A DNA stretch of 64,000 nt from Mytilus trossulus (GCF_036588685.1 NC_086386.1:20914931-20978930); one strand, 5' to 3'; numbered from the stretch's first letter, positions 1 to 10,785 are shown. Numbers and translations are program-made. The notes: generated by a model from the letters alone, not told the origin.

Positions 1-21
1 GAATTTTAATAAAAAAACTAC

Positions 22-29
22 TATAAATA
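22..29 (+). promoter_or_regulatory. TATA box of locus A
   Basis: TATAAATA lies 56 bp before the ATG of exon 1, in a block (about 18-85) that is nearly identical upstream of EPDR-1 (minus strand, 23754-23761) and of locus B (26232-26239). The conserved position and perfect octamer support a core promoter with a short 5' UTR. Confidence 0.6.
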
Positions 30-85
30 CTCTGGTTAAAATTCTATTCAAAAGTATCTCAGTAATTACTATTGATAAACGAACA

Positions 86-214
86 ATGTTAAATATCGCC
101 GTATATGCAGTTTTTGTTCAGTTAGCATCCTCTTTTTGTGGACCTGCCTAGTGGAAGGAATATGAGGGTGTGTCAGCAGGAGCACAGGCCAATGAAACTG
201 GTGGAGAGGGTAGA
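86..214 (+). pseudogene. EPDR exon 1, locus A, with nonsense codon
   Basis: This 129-nt exon (43 codons) starts at the ATG and ends at a GTAAGT donor at 215. It matches EPDR-1 exon 1: hydrophobic signal peptide, then a Cys-Gly-Pro-Ala motif and a Gly-rich end. Codon 22, Gln (CAG) in EPDR-1, is TAG here (149-151). The first of the two adjacent cysteines is Phe (TTT). Confidence 0.85.
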
Positions 215-838
215 GTAAGTATACTTTTCATTTATTTTAAAATCAGAAGAATGCATGCCTGATAGATAAACGGTGAACATACATGTAAGAAAACAACATT
301 GCAGTTATTTATTCGTTTGCTGTACATTGGCTTTTGATTTTGCCATTTAATTATGGAATTTCTGTTTAGGATTTTCCCTAAGAGTTCGGTATTTTTGTTA
401 TTTTAATTTTTCCTTATAAATATCGTAGAAAATAAGAAAGTTATTAATAAAATGAAGAAATATACTTTGTATGCTTTAAATAATCTCAGTTTCATTTCTT
501 ATTCACAAGATGTTACTACATGTATTACTCAATAACATGAATCTACTTATTTTGTTATCACATCATATCAAGTACTAAATCAATTTTGAACAAATATATC
601 TCGAGCTTTTTATCAAGTTTCAGCTTTACATTTTGCCATTGGATTATGGAATTTCTGTTTGAATTTTCCTCGGAGTTCGGTATTTTTGTTATTTTACTTT
701 TTCCTTATAAGTAATGTAAAGAATTTGAAATTTATTTATTAAATTGGAAAATAAAAACAAACAAATGTACTTTACCAGTATGCTTTGAATTATCTCAGTT
801 TCATTCATTTTTTACTATGATGCTGCTCAATATCATTT

Positions 839-1000
839 GGGTTCGTGTTGTTTATTCTTTAGTTTTCTATGTTGTGTCATGTGTACTATTGTTTTTCTGT
901 TTGTCTTTTTCATTTTTAGCCATGGCGTTGTCAGTTTGATTTAGATTTATGAGTTTGACTGTCCCTTTTGTATTTTTCGTCCCTCTTTTATCATCGTAGT
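839..1000 (+). mobile_element. T3 retroelement 3' tail fragment
   Basis: About 160 bp matching the 3' end of the reverse-transcriptase element at 3482-4165, from 'gttcgtgttgtttattc' to 'cgtccctctttta'. No coding part remains. It lies in intron 1 of locus A. Part of it recurs in copy B at about 27045-27122. Confidence 0.7.
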
Positions 1001-1509
1001 TGTTATCACATTTATACTTAGTACTACATCAATTTTGAACACTTAGCGCCTTTTTATTAACTTGGTTGCATATTCATTAACTCAAAGCAAAAAGTACACA
1101 CTCATTTTCGAATTACTTTCTTGTGTTGTATTGAAGAAGAATATTATAATTTGTTGTATTAGGACAGAATCCATTTCCTCATTTTCTTATTTAAAGAAAT
1201 ACATTAAATAAACTGAGTATTCGTTTTAATTGTTTCTTACTGCAGATATTATGGTCTTTTCTTTACGTTAGCCCATGAAAAGAAATCAGTAAAGTCTAAT
1301 TCTAGACTTACTTAAGAAAAACACGTTATTTGCTATTTTGGTGACATGATTGGATAAGGATCTTATGACATGGTTTTTAGTGTATGGGTGTTGTGTTGTT
1401 TAATCTTAAATTTTCTGTAAAAACATAGATATTCATATAAAAATATATAACACTCAAAGAATATAAAGAACATGGTATATTCAAATGATAATCTATTTGT
1501 ATCTTCTAG

Positions 1510-1620
1510 GGACTTTTGGATATATCTGTTGATGTCAATATAAACAAAGTAGTCGTCAAAGGATAAAGCATGTGGAACGGTCAGCAAGTTAAACAACATA
1601 TTCTCAACGATTATTTAGCT
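1510..1620 (+). pseudogene. EPDR exon 2, locus A, with nonsense codon
   Basis: This 111-nt exon (37 codons) runs from a 'cttctag' acceptor to a GTAAGT donor at 1621. It is nearly identical to EPDR-1 exon 2. Codon 19, Tyr (TAT) in EPDR-1, is TAA here (1564-1566). Copy B has lost this exon in a deletion corresponding to about 960-3056 of A. Confidence 0.85.
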
Positions 1621-2525
1621 GTAAGTCTCATTATTACACATACAAATTATTTGATACTGAAAACTCAAAAGTCAAATTAAAACAAAAGACGACAAAAATG
1701 AAAGCCGGTCTACAACCACAGCATAGAAAATCAAAGGCTACCCTTACAGAACTGAAATGTTTGCAGCAGGTCTGCAGCATACAGAAAGGTTGCAGGAAAC
1801 TCTAGAATTTAAGGGATGTTCGCAGCTAGATTGTAGGAATCTTTGATAATTCTATATGTTTGCAAGAACATTGCAAGAATTACATAAAACGAATGAGCAT
1901 GCCCATTGGTAACTTCCTGGAAGATACAGATTTGAAATTTGAAAATGTTGAAGGTGTTTGAGTCATTTTTTCATACAATGGATTAGTATTCAGGGAGTAT
2001 TTTAGATTGGAAATTAAAAGAAAATTTTTCAAAGACATTTGTTGTAAGTAGTGATTCTTCATAGACGTGTAAATATATGAAATTCGTCCCCTCATACCTG
2101 CATGAAGTTTTGAAAAACATAAATTTTCAAACACGTATCAACTATACAGTACATGAGTCAAGAATGTTTGGAGATTATAACTTATTTTAAAATATTGGGT
2201 TGTTATAATTCAAGTTGAATTATGTTAAAATGTTAATTAAAAAGCAGTATTTTTGCACAAAATAAATTTCAAATAAACCTTTTTTCGTATTTTAGATATG
2301 CATTCAACTCATTTTACCACGTACTTCAACAACAAGAAATCTTACAATTATTTTTTAAAGGAATAAACCTTTACTATGATAAATACGCAAATGATTAATT
2401 ATTTGCAATATTGTATGTATGTATGTAACCAAACTTTCAGAATTTACTGTGTAATAAAGATAATGTGATGTGTATACACAACATGACTTAATTGGTTAGT
2501 ATTGTATAATCATTTATGTAGTTCC

Positions 2526-2850
2526 TGCAAGTTTGCAGCAAGCACGCAGGAGAAAAAATAATTTGAATATAAATGTGTGCAGCAGGTCTGCAGCAAACAC
2601 GCAGCAGGTCTGCTGCAAACACGCAGGAGAAAGATTAATTTGCATAAAAATGTTTGCAGCAGGTCTGCCGCAAACACTCATTTGCATATAAATGTTTGCA
2701 GCAGGTCTGCAGCAAACACTCATTTGCATGGTAAATTGTTTGCAGCAGACCTGCAGCGTATTTGCAGCAAACACGCTGCAAACACAGACTCTGTGTTCGC
2801 TGCAAGTCTGCAGCAAGTTCGCAGCAGACCTGCAGCAACTATGTGCAGGA
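2526..2850. repeat. CAG/CTGCAG-rich minisatellite
   Basis: Imperfect tandem copies of a unit of roughly 24-40 bp built on GCAGCAGGTCTGCAGCAAAC, some carrying 'atttgcat' spacers. A related fragment lies at 1763-1800. The open frames across it on both strands follow from the repeat and are not taken as genes. It is absent from copy B. Confidence 0.8.
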
Positions 2851-3056
2851 GGCTGATTTTTTCTTCAGTAAGGGGAAGCAAACCAAATTCCTCAAAAAAC
2901 GGGATTGATCCGGAAGAGTGGATACAACTTGCTCCACTGGTAAACTATTCATGTGGTAAACACTTATTCGTACCCTTTTCTTTGAAGAAGTCTATCCCTT
3001 AAAATTTTTATAAATATATATATAATTAAGTCTGAACTACTTTTTAAATTCCTCTT

Positions 3057-3333
3057 AAGGTGGTTCCTAACACTACAAGGAGATAACTCTGTAAAGTCAG
3101 CTAAACGTTTTAATTAGGTTGTGTTGTAAAAGGAATATTAAGCTTTTCAATGAAAAAAAATTGTGTTTGTCAAATTGCTATATAATCAGTGTAATTTTTC
3201 GGACAAAACGGTTGGTTCAAAACATTTAAAGTTTTTGTATTGTTGTAAGAGTGTCAAAGAACATACTTTGACAAAATTTTATGAAAATTAAACGAGCCGA
3301 ATTAATTCTAGTGAAAGTGTTGGGTACCACCTT
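3057..3333. mobile_element. MITE-like element with terminal inverted repeats
   Basis: About 277 bp. The left end reads AAGGTGGTTCCTAACACT and the right end is its near-exact reverse complement (AGTGTTGGGTACCACCTT). Copy B has it at about 27122-27396, with a damaged left end. It has no coding capacity. A piece of its right end recurs, reversed, at 8648-8716. Confidence 0.7.
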
Positions 3334-3481
3334 TAGTTAATAGAATACTTGCGCACACTAGAATCAAGTGTTGTATGTTTGATTGCATCTACAGATTAGT
3401 TTAATCTGGATTCTTGAAGATTTGTTTGATTTTTTTATCGTCTTCTTTCAAATTAATCTTTCAAACTTAAAATGGCGTTCA

Positions 3482-4165
3482 CATAATGAATTATGATAAG
3501 TTAGTTAAGTCGGCTTCATATCTTGACTTACATCTAGAAATTGACAATGAGGGTCGTTTGAAGACAACACTTTACGACAAAAGAGATGATTTCAGCTTTC
3601 CAATTGTGAACTTTCCATTTCTAAGTAGCAACATTCCAGCAGCACCTGCATACGGGGTATATATCTCCCAATTGATACGATATTCCCCTGCTTGCATTTC
3701 CTATCATGATTTTCTTGATAGAGGGTTACTGCTCACAAGGAAGCTATTAAACCAAGAGTTCCAAATGGTGAAGTTGAAATCATCCCTTCGTAAATTTTAT
3801 GGACGCCATCACGAGATGGTTGACCGTTATGGAATAACCGTTTTACAAATAATATCGGATATGTTCCTTATGTCGTAACTACAATCCCCTTCCCTTTCAT
3901 GAATTTGACCTACCGAATTAGACTATTTACCGAATTTGTAATCACATAAGCAACACGACGGCTGCCGCATGTGGAGCAGGATCTGCTTACCCTTCCAGGA
4001 GTTTCTGGTGGGGTTCGTGTTGTTTATTCTTTAGTTTTCTATATTGTGTCACGTGTACTATTGTTTTTCTGTTTGTCTTTTTCATTTTTAGCCATGGAGT
4101 TGTCAGTTTGTTTTAGATTTATGAGTATGACTGTCCCTTTGGTATCTCGTCCCTCTTTTAGAACT
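3482..4165 (+). mobile_element. 5'-truncated reverse-transcriptase element (T3 family), 3' part
   Basis: An open frame of 130 codons (3486-3878) encodes the C-terminal part of a reverse transcriptase typical of bivalve repeats. It includes 'YLDLHLEIDNEG', 'FPIVNFPFLSSNIPAAP', 'AYGVYISQLIRY' and 'LRKFYGRHHEMVDRYGI'. The catalytic motif is upstream and missing. A noncoding 3' tail follows to about 4165. Homologous positions occur in the fuller element at 24328-24888. I suspect a Penelope-like class but the class is not proven. Copy B has the same insertion at 27541-28240, so it predates the duplication. Confidence 0.75.
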
Positions 4166-4220
4166 ATATATTGAAAGACAATTTGAATTGAACACTTACA
4201 TATTCTTTCGTATATTGCAG

Positions 4221-4302
4221 GGCAAAACTTACTCTGTATATAGCGGAAAAGGTATGACAACCGATTTACCATCATATCGAGGGAAAATTAACTGTGTACC
4301 AT
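4221..4302 (+). pseudogene. EPDR exon 3, locus A
   Basis: This 82-nt exon runs from a 'tattgcag' acceptor to a GTGAGT donor. It encodes GKTYSVYSGKG...KINCVP and ends in phase 1, as in EPDR-1 exon 3 (88 nt). It is open but two codons shorter, and Gly replaces the Cys of the 'GGKC' motif, so one conserved family cysteine is lost. Confidence 0.8.
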
Positions 4303-5244
4303 GTGAGTTTTTTTCCAGTGGTGACATATAAACATAGTTCGTTAGCTGCACTTTGAATTTATTGTCATCTTATACATGTATACACAAAGACTTACAAAAC
4401 CAAAGGACATTTACATCAACAAAATTATACAAATGATTTAGAAATAAGAATCGGTAGACCTCGGCAGCAGCGTGGGGCAGAAGTCATTTTGCCCAATTAC
4501 CGTTTTTCAGGGGTATCATTTACGCCAAATTTGCCTAAAGTATAGTAACTATAATAGATTATTTCACTGTTTAAACGTAGGAATCAGTACTATGGATTCT
4601 ATATAAGGTGGGAGGTATATCACATTTAACTTAACTGTGATTATTAGTCATTATATAAACAAATAAGAGCACCGAAATTGACCATTTCTGTTGGGTCAAT
4701 CGAGTCTCGATAAAGAATATTTATGACAGAGTCAATATATATTTTGAGTTCGACACTATAAAAAGAGAAAACTAGGTTGATTTTTTCCTGGACAGTTTTG
4801 TGAATAGAACATGTATAAGGTTTTAGGTAAATAATTAATTATACATAATGATTGTCTTCACTCACAATCACCAAAGCAGATTGATATCGACTAAGATTAA
4901 ATCTAAAATTAAAGACTATAGTTTTTTTTCGAATGCTTTCTATACACCCATTTTTCCGACGTAGTCGGTAGAGTTTCGGTTTGTGCTCTTTGAACTTAAG
5001 GAAGCTTAACTATGGCAACAGAATACGCATGCTCGAAATCCTTTCTGTGATTGGACAAAATGCTGTCATGGTGGGTGATTTGGTTGTATTTGAAAAGACG
5101 TCTCGTTGATAATATCGTGATGGAAAGCAAGTGATAAAGCTATAAATATTTGAACTAGATCTTACAAAGATTTACATTTTTTTAAATAAATGTTTCTCCA
5201 ATAGCTCTTTGCATACATGACAGCTGTTCATTCGGGACAATTCG

Positions 5245-5688
5245 AATCATATTAAAAACAGTGTGGTCCTGGCCATTGATTGACGACCTAAATTATCCCA
5301 TTGACTGGGACAGATTAGGTGAACATTTGTCGGTAACAACCACTGCTCACTATGTACTTGTTAAAGACACTGAATCTGAGGGGTCACCAATTCTCAACAC
5401 CTAAATAAAGCAATTCGAAAAACGAATCCGGAATAATACAATGTGTTGATTTATATCAATAATATAAAACAAAACATAAAGGTAATTCCTGAATAATTTT
5501 TCGAATTCTTTTATTATTACAGGCGTTAAGAACCTTTGGTTACCCCAGAGTTTAAATTCTATAATAAGTAAGAAGTGAGCAATGGTCGTTACAGATCGAT
5601 AGACAAACGTTCACCTAATCTGTCCCAGTCAATGGGATAATTTAGATCGTCAATCAATGGCCAGGACCACACTGTTTTGAATATGATT
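5245..5688. mobile_element. Foldback MITE, family 'GTGTGGTCCTGGCCATTG'
   Basis: About 444 bp. The ends are inverted (AATCATATTAAAAACAGTGT and its near reverse complement at 5667-5688). Subterminal arms of more than 100 bp pair with each other, including 'actgggacagattaggtga'. A second copy is at 32619-33032. It has no coding capacity. Confidence 0.8.
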
Positions 5689-6305
5689 ATATATAATTGT
5701 TTATGTAAACTTTGTTGTACGAACGTACATGACTTGTTGAACGCACTTACGCATGAGAGATTTCCGCGGGGTTTTGGTGAATGTAAACAGAAAGATACGA
5801 GGACCGAGAATACTGAACTAGAACTTCTTGTAGTTACATTCAGATGGAGATTTAATTAAAGAGGTTCTGCATCATTAAATCATTGTGCTTATCGAAATGA
5901 TAGTTTTAAACATATACTTAAACTTAAATCCGTCGGATATCTTTTTAAAGATAGTTCTTGTTAACATTCTGCATACGCAGTCAGGATCCTACTTCGTCAA
6001 ATTATCTCCCCATTACGCCAGTTCATTTTCACAACGTAGAAACGGAAGCCATTGTAGGGATGAAGTGCTACAAATTTTGCTCTTGGAAACCGATAAATTT
6101 ATCCACATTGCACCATTACGATCCTTATATGTCAGTTGTATTTTTAAAAACAAATGTATCAACTAGCTAAAGAGCATTAATTTTTGTTGTTATAATATTA
6201 AGGGATGACTCATATTTCGAATTTATATATATGAATATAAAAAGAAATATATAAATGTCAGAGAAATATGATTAAAAGCATTACTGAGCTTTATGTTTAT
6301 TATAG

Positions 6306-6438
6306 GTTCGCAGACATGTTCGTTTTCAAAAGATGGAACACATCATTTATATTTCTGCAAGAAAGGATCCTGCTGTCAAGTTACAGGAAATATTTATTGC
6401 GTTACCAGATCTAAACACTGCTATGATATGATGTTATT
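6306..6438 (+). CDS. Cysteine-rich exon, locus A
   Basis: This 133-nt exon lies between a 'ttattatag' acceptor and a GTAAGC donor and is open throughout. With the split first codon it encodes 44 residues with seven cysteines, including 'YFCKKGSCCQV', 'IYCV' and 'HCYD'. The domain resembles the compact Cys-rich ectodomains of small membrane proteins, but I do not recognise the family. Phase 1 on entry matches EPDR exon 3, and phase 2 on exit matches the repeat exon. The copy-B version (34142-34274) is also open. Confidence 0.65.
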
Positions 6439-6953
6439 GTAAGCATAGTAAAAAGGGGGTAAACAAATAGCACCCATTGTGTATGAAATAACCAAGAATT
6501 AGTTAAAAGTACATATCTTCTGTAATATATCATTTTTCACATTTTTTTTTCTAAATTTTCGAAAGAATTCTGTTATAAAAGAGCGACGAAAGATATCGAA
6601 TAGACATTCACGTTCACAAGTCTAAAAAAGGACAGCGAAATGGCTTTAAAAAACACAGACCAACAGACAAATATGACTTTTGTTCTTCTCGCTCAAACGT
6701 TACTTTCCTTGTCATGCCATACGCGCTTTTATATATCTTATATAACATTCTTCACATCTTATCATAACTTCTATTACTATATATACATTTATATTTTTTA
6801 ACATGTGTACATGTATAATAGTTTGTTACGTAAAACTATTCACACATCAAATAACGACTGACACAAAGTTCGACGCCTTTGGAGTAACGCTTAATGAAGA
6901 ATTGAATTACAAGCAGGCAATATAATAATAAATAAAATTGATTATTGCTTCAG

Positions 6954-8065
6954 ACATGTTCCGCGGAAAGTACAGAAACCTACCGATGCATTCAGTGGAA
7001 CTCGTAATACCAGGACATCTGTGTTGACGAACTTACAGAGTACCGCAATACCATTGATATCTACCTCTACTGAACCTCCTGTGTTGACAAACTTACAGAG
7101 TACCGCAATACCAATGATATCTACCTCTACTGAACCTCCTGTGTTGACGAACCTACAGAGTACCGCAATACCATTGATATCTACCTCTACTGAACCTCCT
7201 GTGTTGACGAACTTACAGAGTACCGCAATACCAATGATATCTACCTCTACTGAACCTCCTGTGTTGACGAACTTACAGAGTACCGCAATACCAATGATAC
7301 AATGTATCTACCTCTACTGAACCTCCTATGTTGACGAACTTACAGAGTACCGCAATACCAATGATACAATGTATCTACCTCTACTGAACCTCCTGTGTTG
7401 ACGAACTTACAGAGTACCGCAATATCATTGATATCTACCTCTACTGAACATCCTGTGTTGACGAACTTACAGAGTACCGCAATACCATTGATATCTACCT
7501 CTACTGAACCTCCTGTGTTGACGAACTTACAGAGTACCGGAATACCATTGATATCTACCTCTACTGAACCTCCTGTGTTGACGAACTTACAGAGTACCGC
7601 AATACCATTGATATCTACCTCTGCTGAACCTCCTGTGTTGACGAACTTACAGAGTACCGGAATACCATTGATATCTACCTCTACTGAACCTCCTGTGTTG
7701 ACGAACTTACAGAGTACCGCAATACCAATGATATCTACCTCTACTGAACCTCCTGTGTTGACGAACTTACAGAGTACCGGAATACCATTGATATCTACCT
7801 CTACTGAACCTCCTGTGTTGACGAACTTACAGAGTACCGCAATACCAATGATATCTACCTCTACTGAACCTCCTGTGTTGACGAACTTACAGAGTACCGG
7901 AATACCATTGATATCTACCTCTACTGAACCAACTATATTGGTTAAAAATTACAGGAAATCGAGTACAACCATAACATCAACACCACTAGTTCCGTTATTT
8001 TCCACTGTTGAGATAACAAATTCTCTAAGTTTGGATGTTAATGGTAGCAATGGTCTTCTGAATTG
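6954..8065 (+). pseudogene. Mucin-like repeat exon, locus A, frameshifted
   Basis: A 'tgcttcag' acceptor precedes 6954 and a GTAAGC donor follows 8065. A unique leader (...VQKPTDAFSGTRNT...) precedes 15 copies of a 20-residue Ser/Thr/Pro-rich unit starting VLTNLQSTAIP. A unique Ser/Thr-rich end follows (EPTILVKNYRKSSTT...). Units 5 and 6 each carry the same 7-bp insertion (gata-caatgta-tctacc). This shifts the frame by 14 nt in total and brings a stop at 7318-7320. Without the insertions the exon would leave in phase 2 and join the transmembrane exon correctly. Confidence 0.75.
7021..7930 (+). repeat. 60-bp coding minisatellite, 15 units (A)
   Basis: Head-to-tail units begin gtgttgacgaacttacag; 13 are 60 bp and two are 67 bp. 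In the second half, units encoding STA and STG alternate, which implies a 120-bp dimer as the later unit of amplification. Locus B has 8 units without this alternation. Confidence 0.95.
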
Positions 8066-8129
8066 GTAAGCGTTGGGTTAGGTAGTTTATAGTTATCACT
8101 TTCAATAATTGAAAATACTTCAGAACATT

Positions 8130-8348
8130 AATTTAATTTTAGTTTCGTGTGTACAATTTGGAAATTAGTATGGCGTTCATTATCACTGGACTAGTATATA
8201 TATTTGTTTAGGGGCCAGCTGAATGACGCCTCCGGGTGCGGGAATTTCTCGCTACATTGAAGACCTGTTGGTGACCTTCTGCTGTTGTTTTTATTTGGTC
8301 GGGTTGTTGTCTCTTTGACACATTCCCCATTTCCATTCTCAATTTTAT
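8130..8348 (+). mobile_element. T1 retroelement 3' tail
   Basis: A dispersed tail of about 215 bp running from 'ttaattttagtttc' to 'acattccccatttccattctc'. It is found many times in the window and forms the 3' end of the reverse-transcriptase element at 24000-25852. It sits in the intron before the transmembrane exon. Copy B has it at 35423-35634. Confidence 0.8.
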
Positions 8349-9084
8349 TACAAACAATAAAATATTTGACAACTTAAATACAACGGTGAACGTAAAATCG
8401 ACCCTTTTGTCGTAATATACTAAATATAATAGAGCTATAACGTTGTTTTTTTTACTTTTATAAATCATCTTAAATGTAAGTTTAACCACATTTTCAGTAC
8501 ACTGGCGATTGAGGTTTTTATTTTATGAGGTAGTCACTGTCTTTGTTTGACTAGTATATCAGTCTACGGATGATGACCTACGGGTAATGAAAGAGGATAC
8601 AGTTTGTTTTTGTATATGTATGTCAATAAATAGTCCTGGGCTGTCAATAGTTAGGGTGGTACCAAGCACTTTGATGAAACATAATTCGGCTCGTTTCATT
8701 TTCATAAATCTTTAATAAAACATATCTTTAGCTGTTGACTTACTTTTGGGTGTTGTTGCCATAGTTTATCGCTAGTGTCCTTGATATATACATTTATATA
8801 AAAAAATAGCCATGGGTTGATACTATCTCCCTTCCGCATGTGTTGAATATTTCTACTATCAGGGGTTTTCCTTTAGTACTTGCGCAATGCAATGAAGAAA
8901 TGTAAGGTGTTGTGAATTAAAGCCACTGCATATAGAAAAACACAGTCGATGAATAAGAGTACGGAGTAACAATTATCCAATAACAGTACTATCGATAAAC
9001 ATTTTCTGGCGGATAAAATATAGAAAGTTTTGCTAGAAGATCGAATGTATGTTTAAGATTTAATGTTTAATGATAAAACATATC

Positions 9085-9330
9085 CATGTGGCCCGGTGGT
9101 TCTCTCCGAGTACTTCGACTTCCTCCACCATAATAACAGACTTCCCGGTGTCCTTCACGCTCCTTTTGGGCGGTGTTGGTTGGGGATTGTTCTAGTGGTT
9201 GGATAATATTGTAAAGGACACATCTTCATTAATCCGTAGGGATTATACATGGATCCGCTGTACCCTTGCAGTCAATCAAGGGGTGCGTCTAAATTGGCGG
9301 AATCTCGAGTACGTACATACATTCATTTAG
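9085..9330. repeat. GC-richer conserved block, unknown (A)
   Basis: About 245 bp, strikingly GC-richer than its surroundings, containing 'ggtggttctctccgagtac' and 'tcaatcaaggggtgcgtc'. Its counterpart in B (36360-36615) is about 97% identical. The wording resembles the core of dispersed SINE/LINE tails in many animals. I cannot name it. Confidence 0.4.
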
Positions 9331-10143
9331 TAATATATAAACAGTCATCTTGTTTTTTTTTGTTTTTTTCAATTTTAAGAATGATATGATGACTTTAATA
9401 TATCTAGTAAGAGAACGCTCATTCAAGGGCTGCATTCATCATTCAAAAAATAACATTTTACTACATCTTATAACTTTTTCTAAATTTTTTTGCCATTTTT
9501 CAATCTTGATTTTTTTTTTATAAATTTTTTCCTGACCATCAACGATCATCAATACTAAACGACAGCTAGGTTGCCATATAATACGGAAGTTATAAATGTA
9601 CTTATTCTAAAAGCTTTGTGTATTATTCATTAGTGTATCTATTTTAACAAAAGTAGTGAAAGTATTAGTAGATCTAATTTCTATTTCCGGTCAACCGAAC
9701 TTCATATACATGCCCTTTTAGAAACATTGTCTCTTTTTTTCTGGATTGTGACATTACTGAATTAGAAAGATATGACTTTTGTATTTCAGGAACGATCATT
9801 TAATGTTTTGTATGAAGTGTTCTTTATATTGTCTATATATTTTCTTACTCTAATAATGAGGGGGCAATACCTTTTTATGTTTACCTGTTTTGGCCTTTTT
9901 CAATGTGTTGTTAACTATTATCTGAGATACATTTTAACTGTTAACTGTTTTCAACCCACTGTGTTAACTGTTATCAGCGTTTTTGCATTTGTTGTTAACG
10001 TTTTTTTTTCAAAAATCGAATTAGTGTTAACATGTTAAAGGACCCTCCCTCAATAATGTTAATAGATTTTCCCTTTATTTTTTATGATAAGTTACTGTAT
10101 GTGAATAATTACATGTGACTCATGACATTGCGATATTTTTCAG

Positions 10144-10300
10144 GCAGGTACTCCAAAAGATATCAATCCCTATAACAGTTACATTTTTGTGCATTGCTGT
10201 ATGTTTCGGAACTTTACGCTATAAAAAGCAGATGAATGTGAGGAAATACGGATCTGTTAACAGCTTGAGCACTAATAATCGGGCCAATATTAATGTATAG
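10144..10300 (+). CDS. Transmembrane/C-terminal exon, locus A
   Basis: A 'tttttcag' acceptor precedes 10144 and the exon ends in TAG. It encodes one helix (about ISIPITVTFLCIAVCFGTL) followed by a positively charged stop-transfer run (RYKKQ) and a short polar tail ending NINV. Intron phase 2 matches the donor at 8065. The copy-B exon (37442-37598) has the same length and is open. Confidence 0.7.
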
Positions 10301-10785
10301 CACGGCCACCAGGAAAGTGATTTTACCTAGTAAATAGACATATCGTTTACTCATCATTCATACATGTATGAAAAGAATATGTGACTGCACAATATTTCCT
10401 GCTTACTGACAAGAAGTAGTACATGCATTAAAAAAATCAAATAAATTAAACACAGTTACTTAGCATCCAATTATCAATAGAATAGATAAAAGAAAAGAGG
10501 AATTTGGCAAAGAGACAACAACCATGCCTTGAGTTGCAAATAGCACCAAACCATCAACGGAGGTACAGACACATAGTTTCTTTTCAAAAACCATCTCGCA
10601 CAATTTAAATTCAAATTTGCATTTATGACAATGGGTTGCTCATATATACTTATAACGAACCTTTCGTTGAAACACCGAAATAACAAATAACAACCACAGT
10701 GGAACAAAGTATAATCCTACGAGAATTTAATACAAACAAGCAGCATCATCAAAACCATCTCGCATATTACAACATATTTAAGTTA

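Larger units (their letters stand above)
86..10300 (+). pseudogene. Locus A: chimeric EPDR / Cys-rich / mucin-like / membrane gene, broken
   Basis: Exons, by canonical splice signals: 86-214, 1510-1620, 4221-4302, 6306-6438, 6954-8065 and 10144-10300. The first three match EPDR-1 exons 1-3. The fourth replaces the usual EPDR exon 4 and joins in the same phase 1. The rest encodes a Ser/Thr-rich 20-residue repeat and one transmembrane helix with a short basic tail. Every junction is phase-compatible (0, 0, 1, 2, 2), so the six exons would read as one type I membrane protein. The locus is broken by TAG at 149-151, TAA at 1564-1566 and two 7-bp insertions in the repeat exon. The cysteine-rich and transmembrane exons are open, so a shorter transcript from an unseen promoter cannot be excluded. 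That the six exons belong to one gene is inferred from phase, order and the parallel arrangement at locus B; no transcript is visible. Confidence 0.6.

Noticed and set aside
2577..3002. 141-codon frame
   Set aside because: Mostly minisatellite translation with no domain or splice support.
5958..6170. 70-codon frame upstream of the Cys-rich exon, possibly a decayed EPDR exon 4
   Set aside because: Only weak hints (a PV pair and a DP pair); no cysteine pattern and no counterpart in copy B.
9772..10038. Hydrophobic 88-codon frame before the transmembrane exon
   Set aside because: The frame is broken in copy B and consists largely of gttaac-like repeats; exon phases join perfectly without it.
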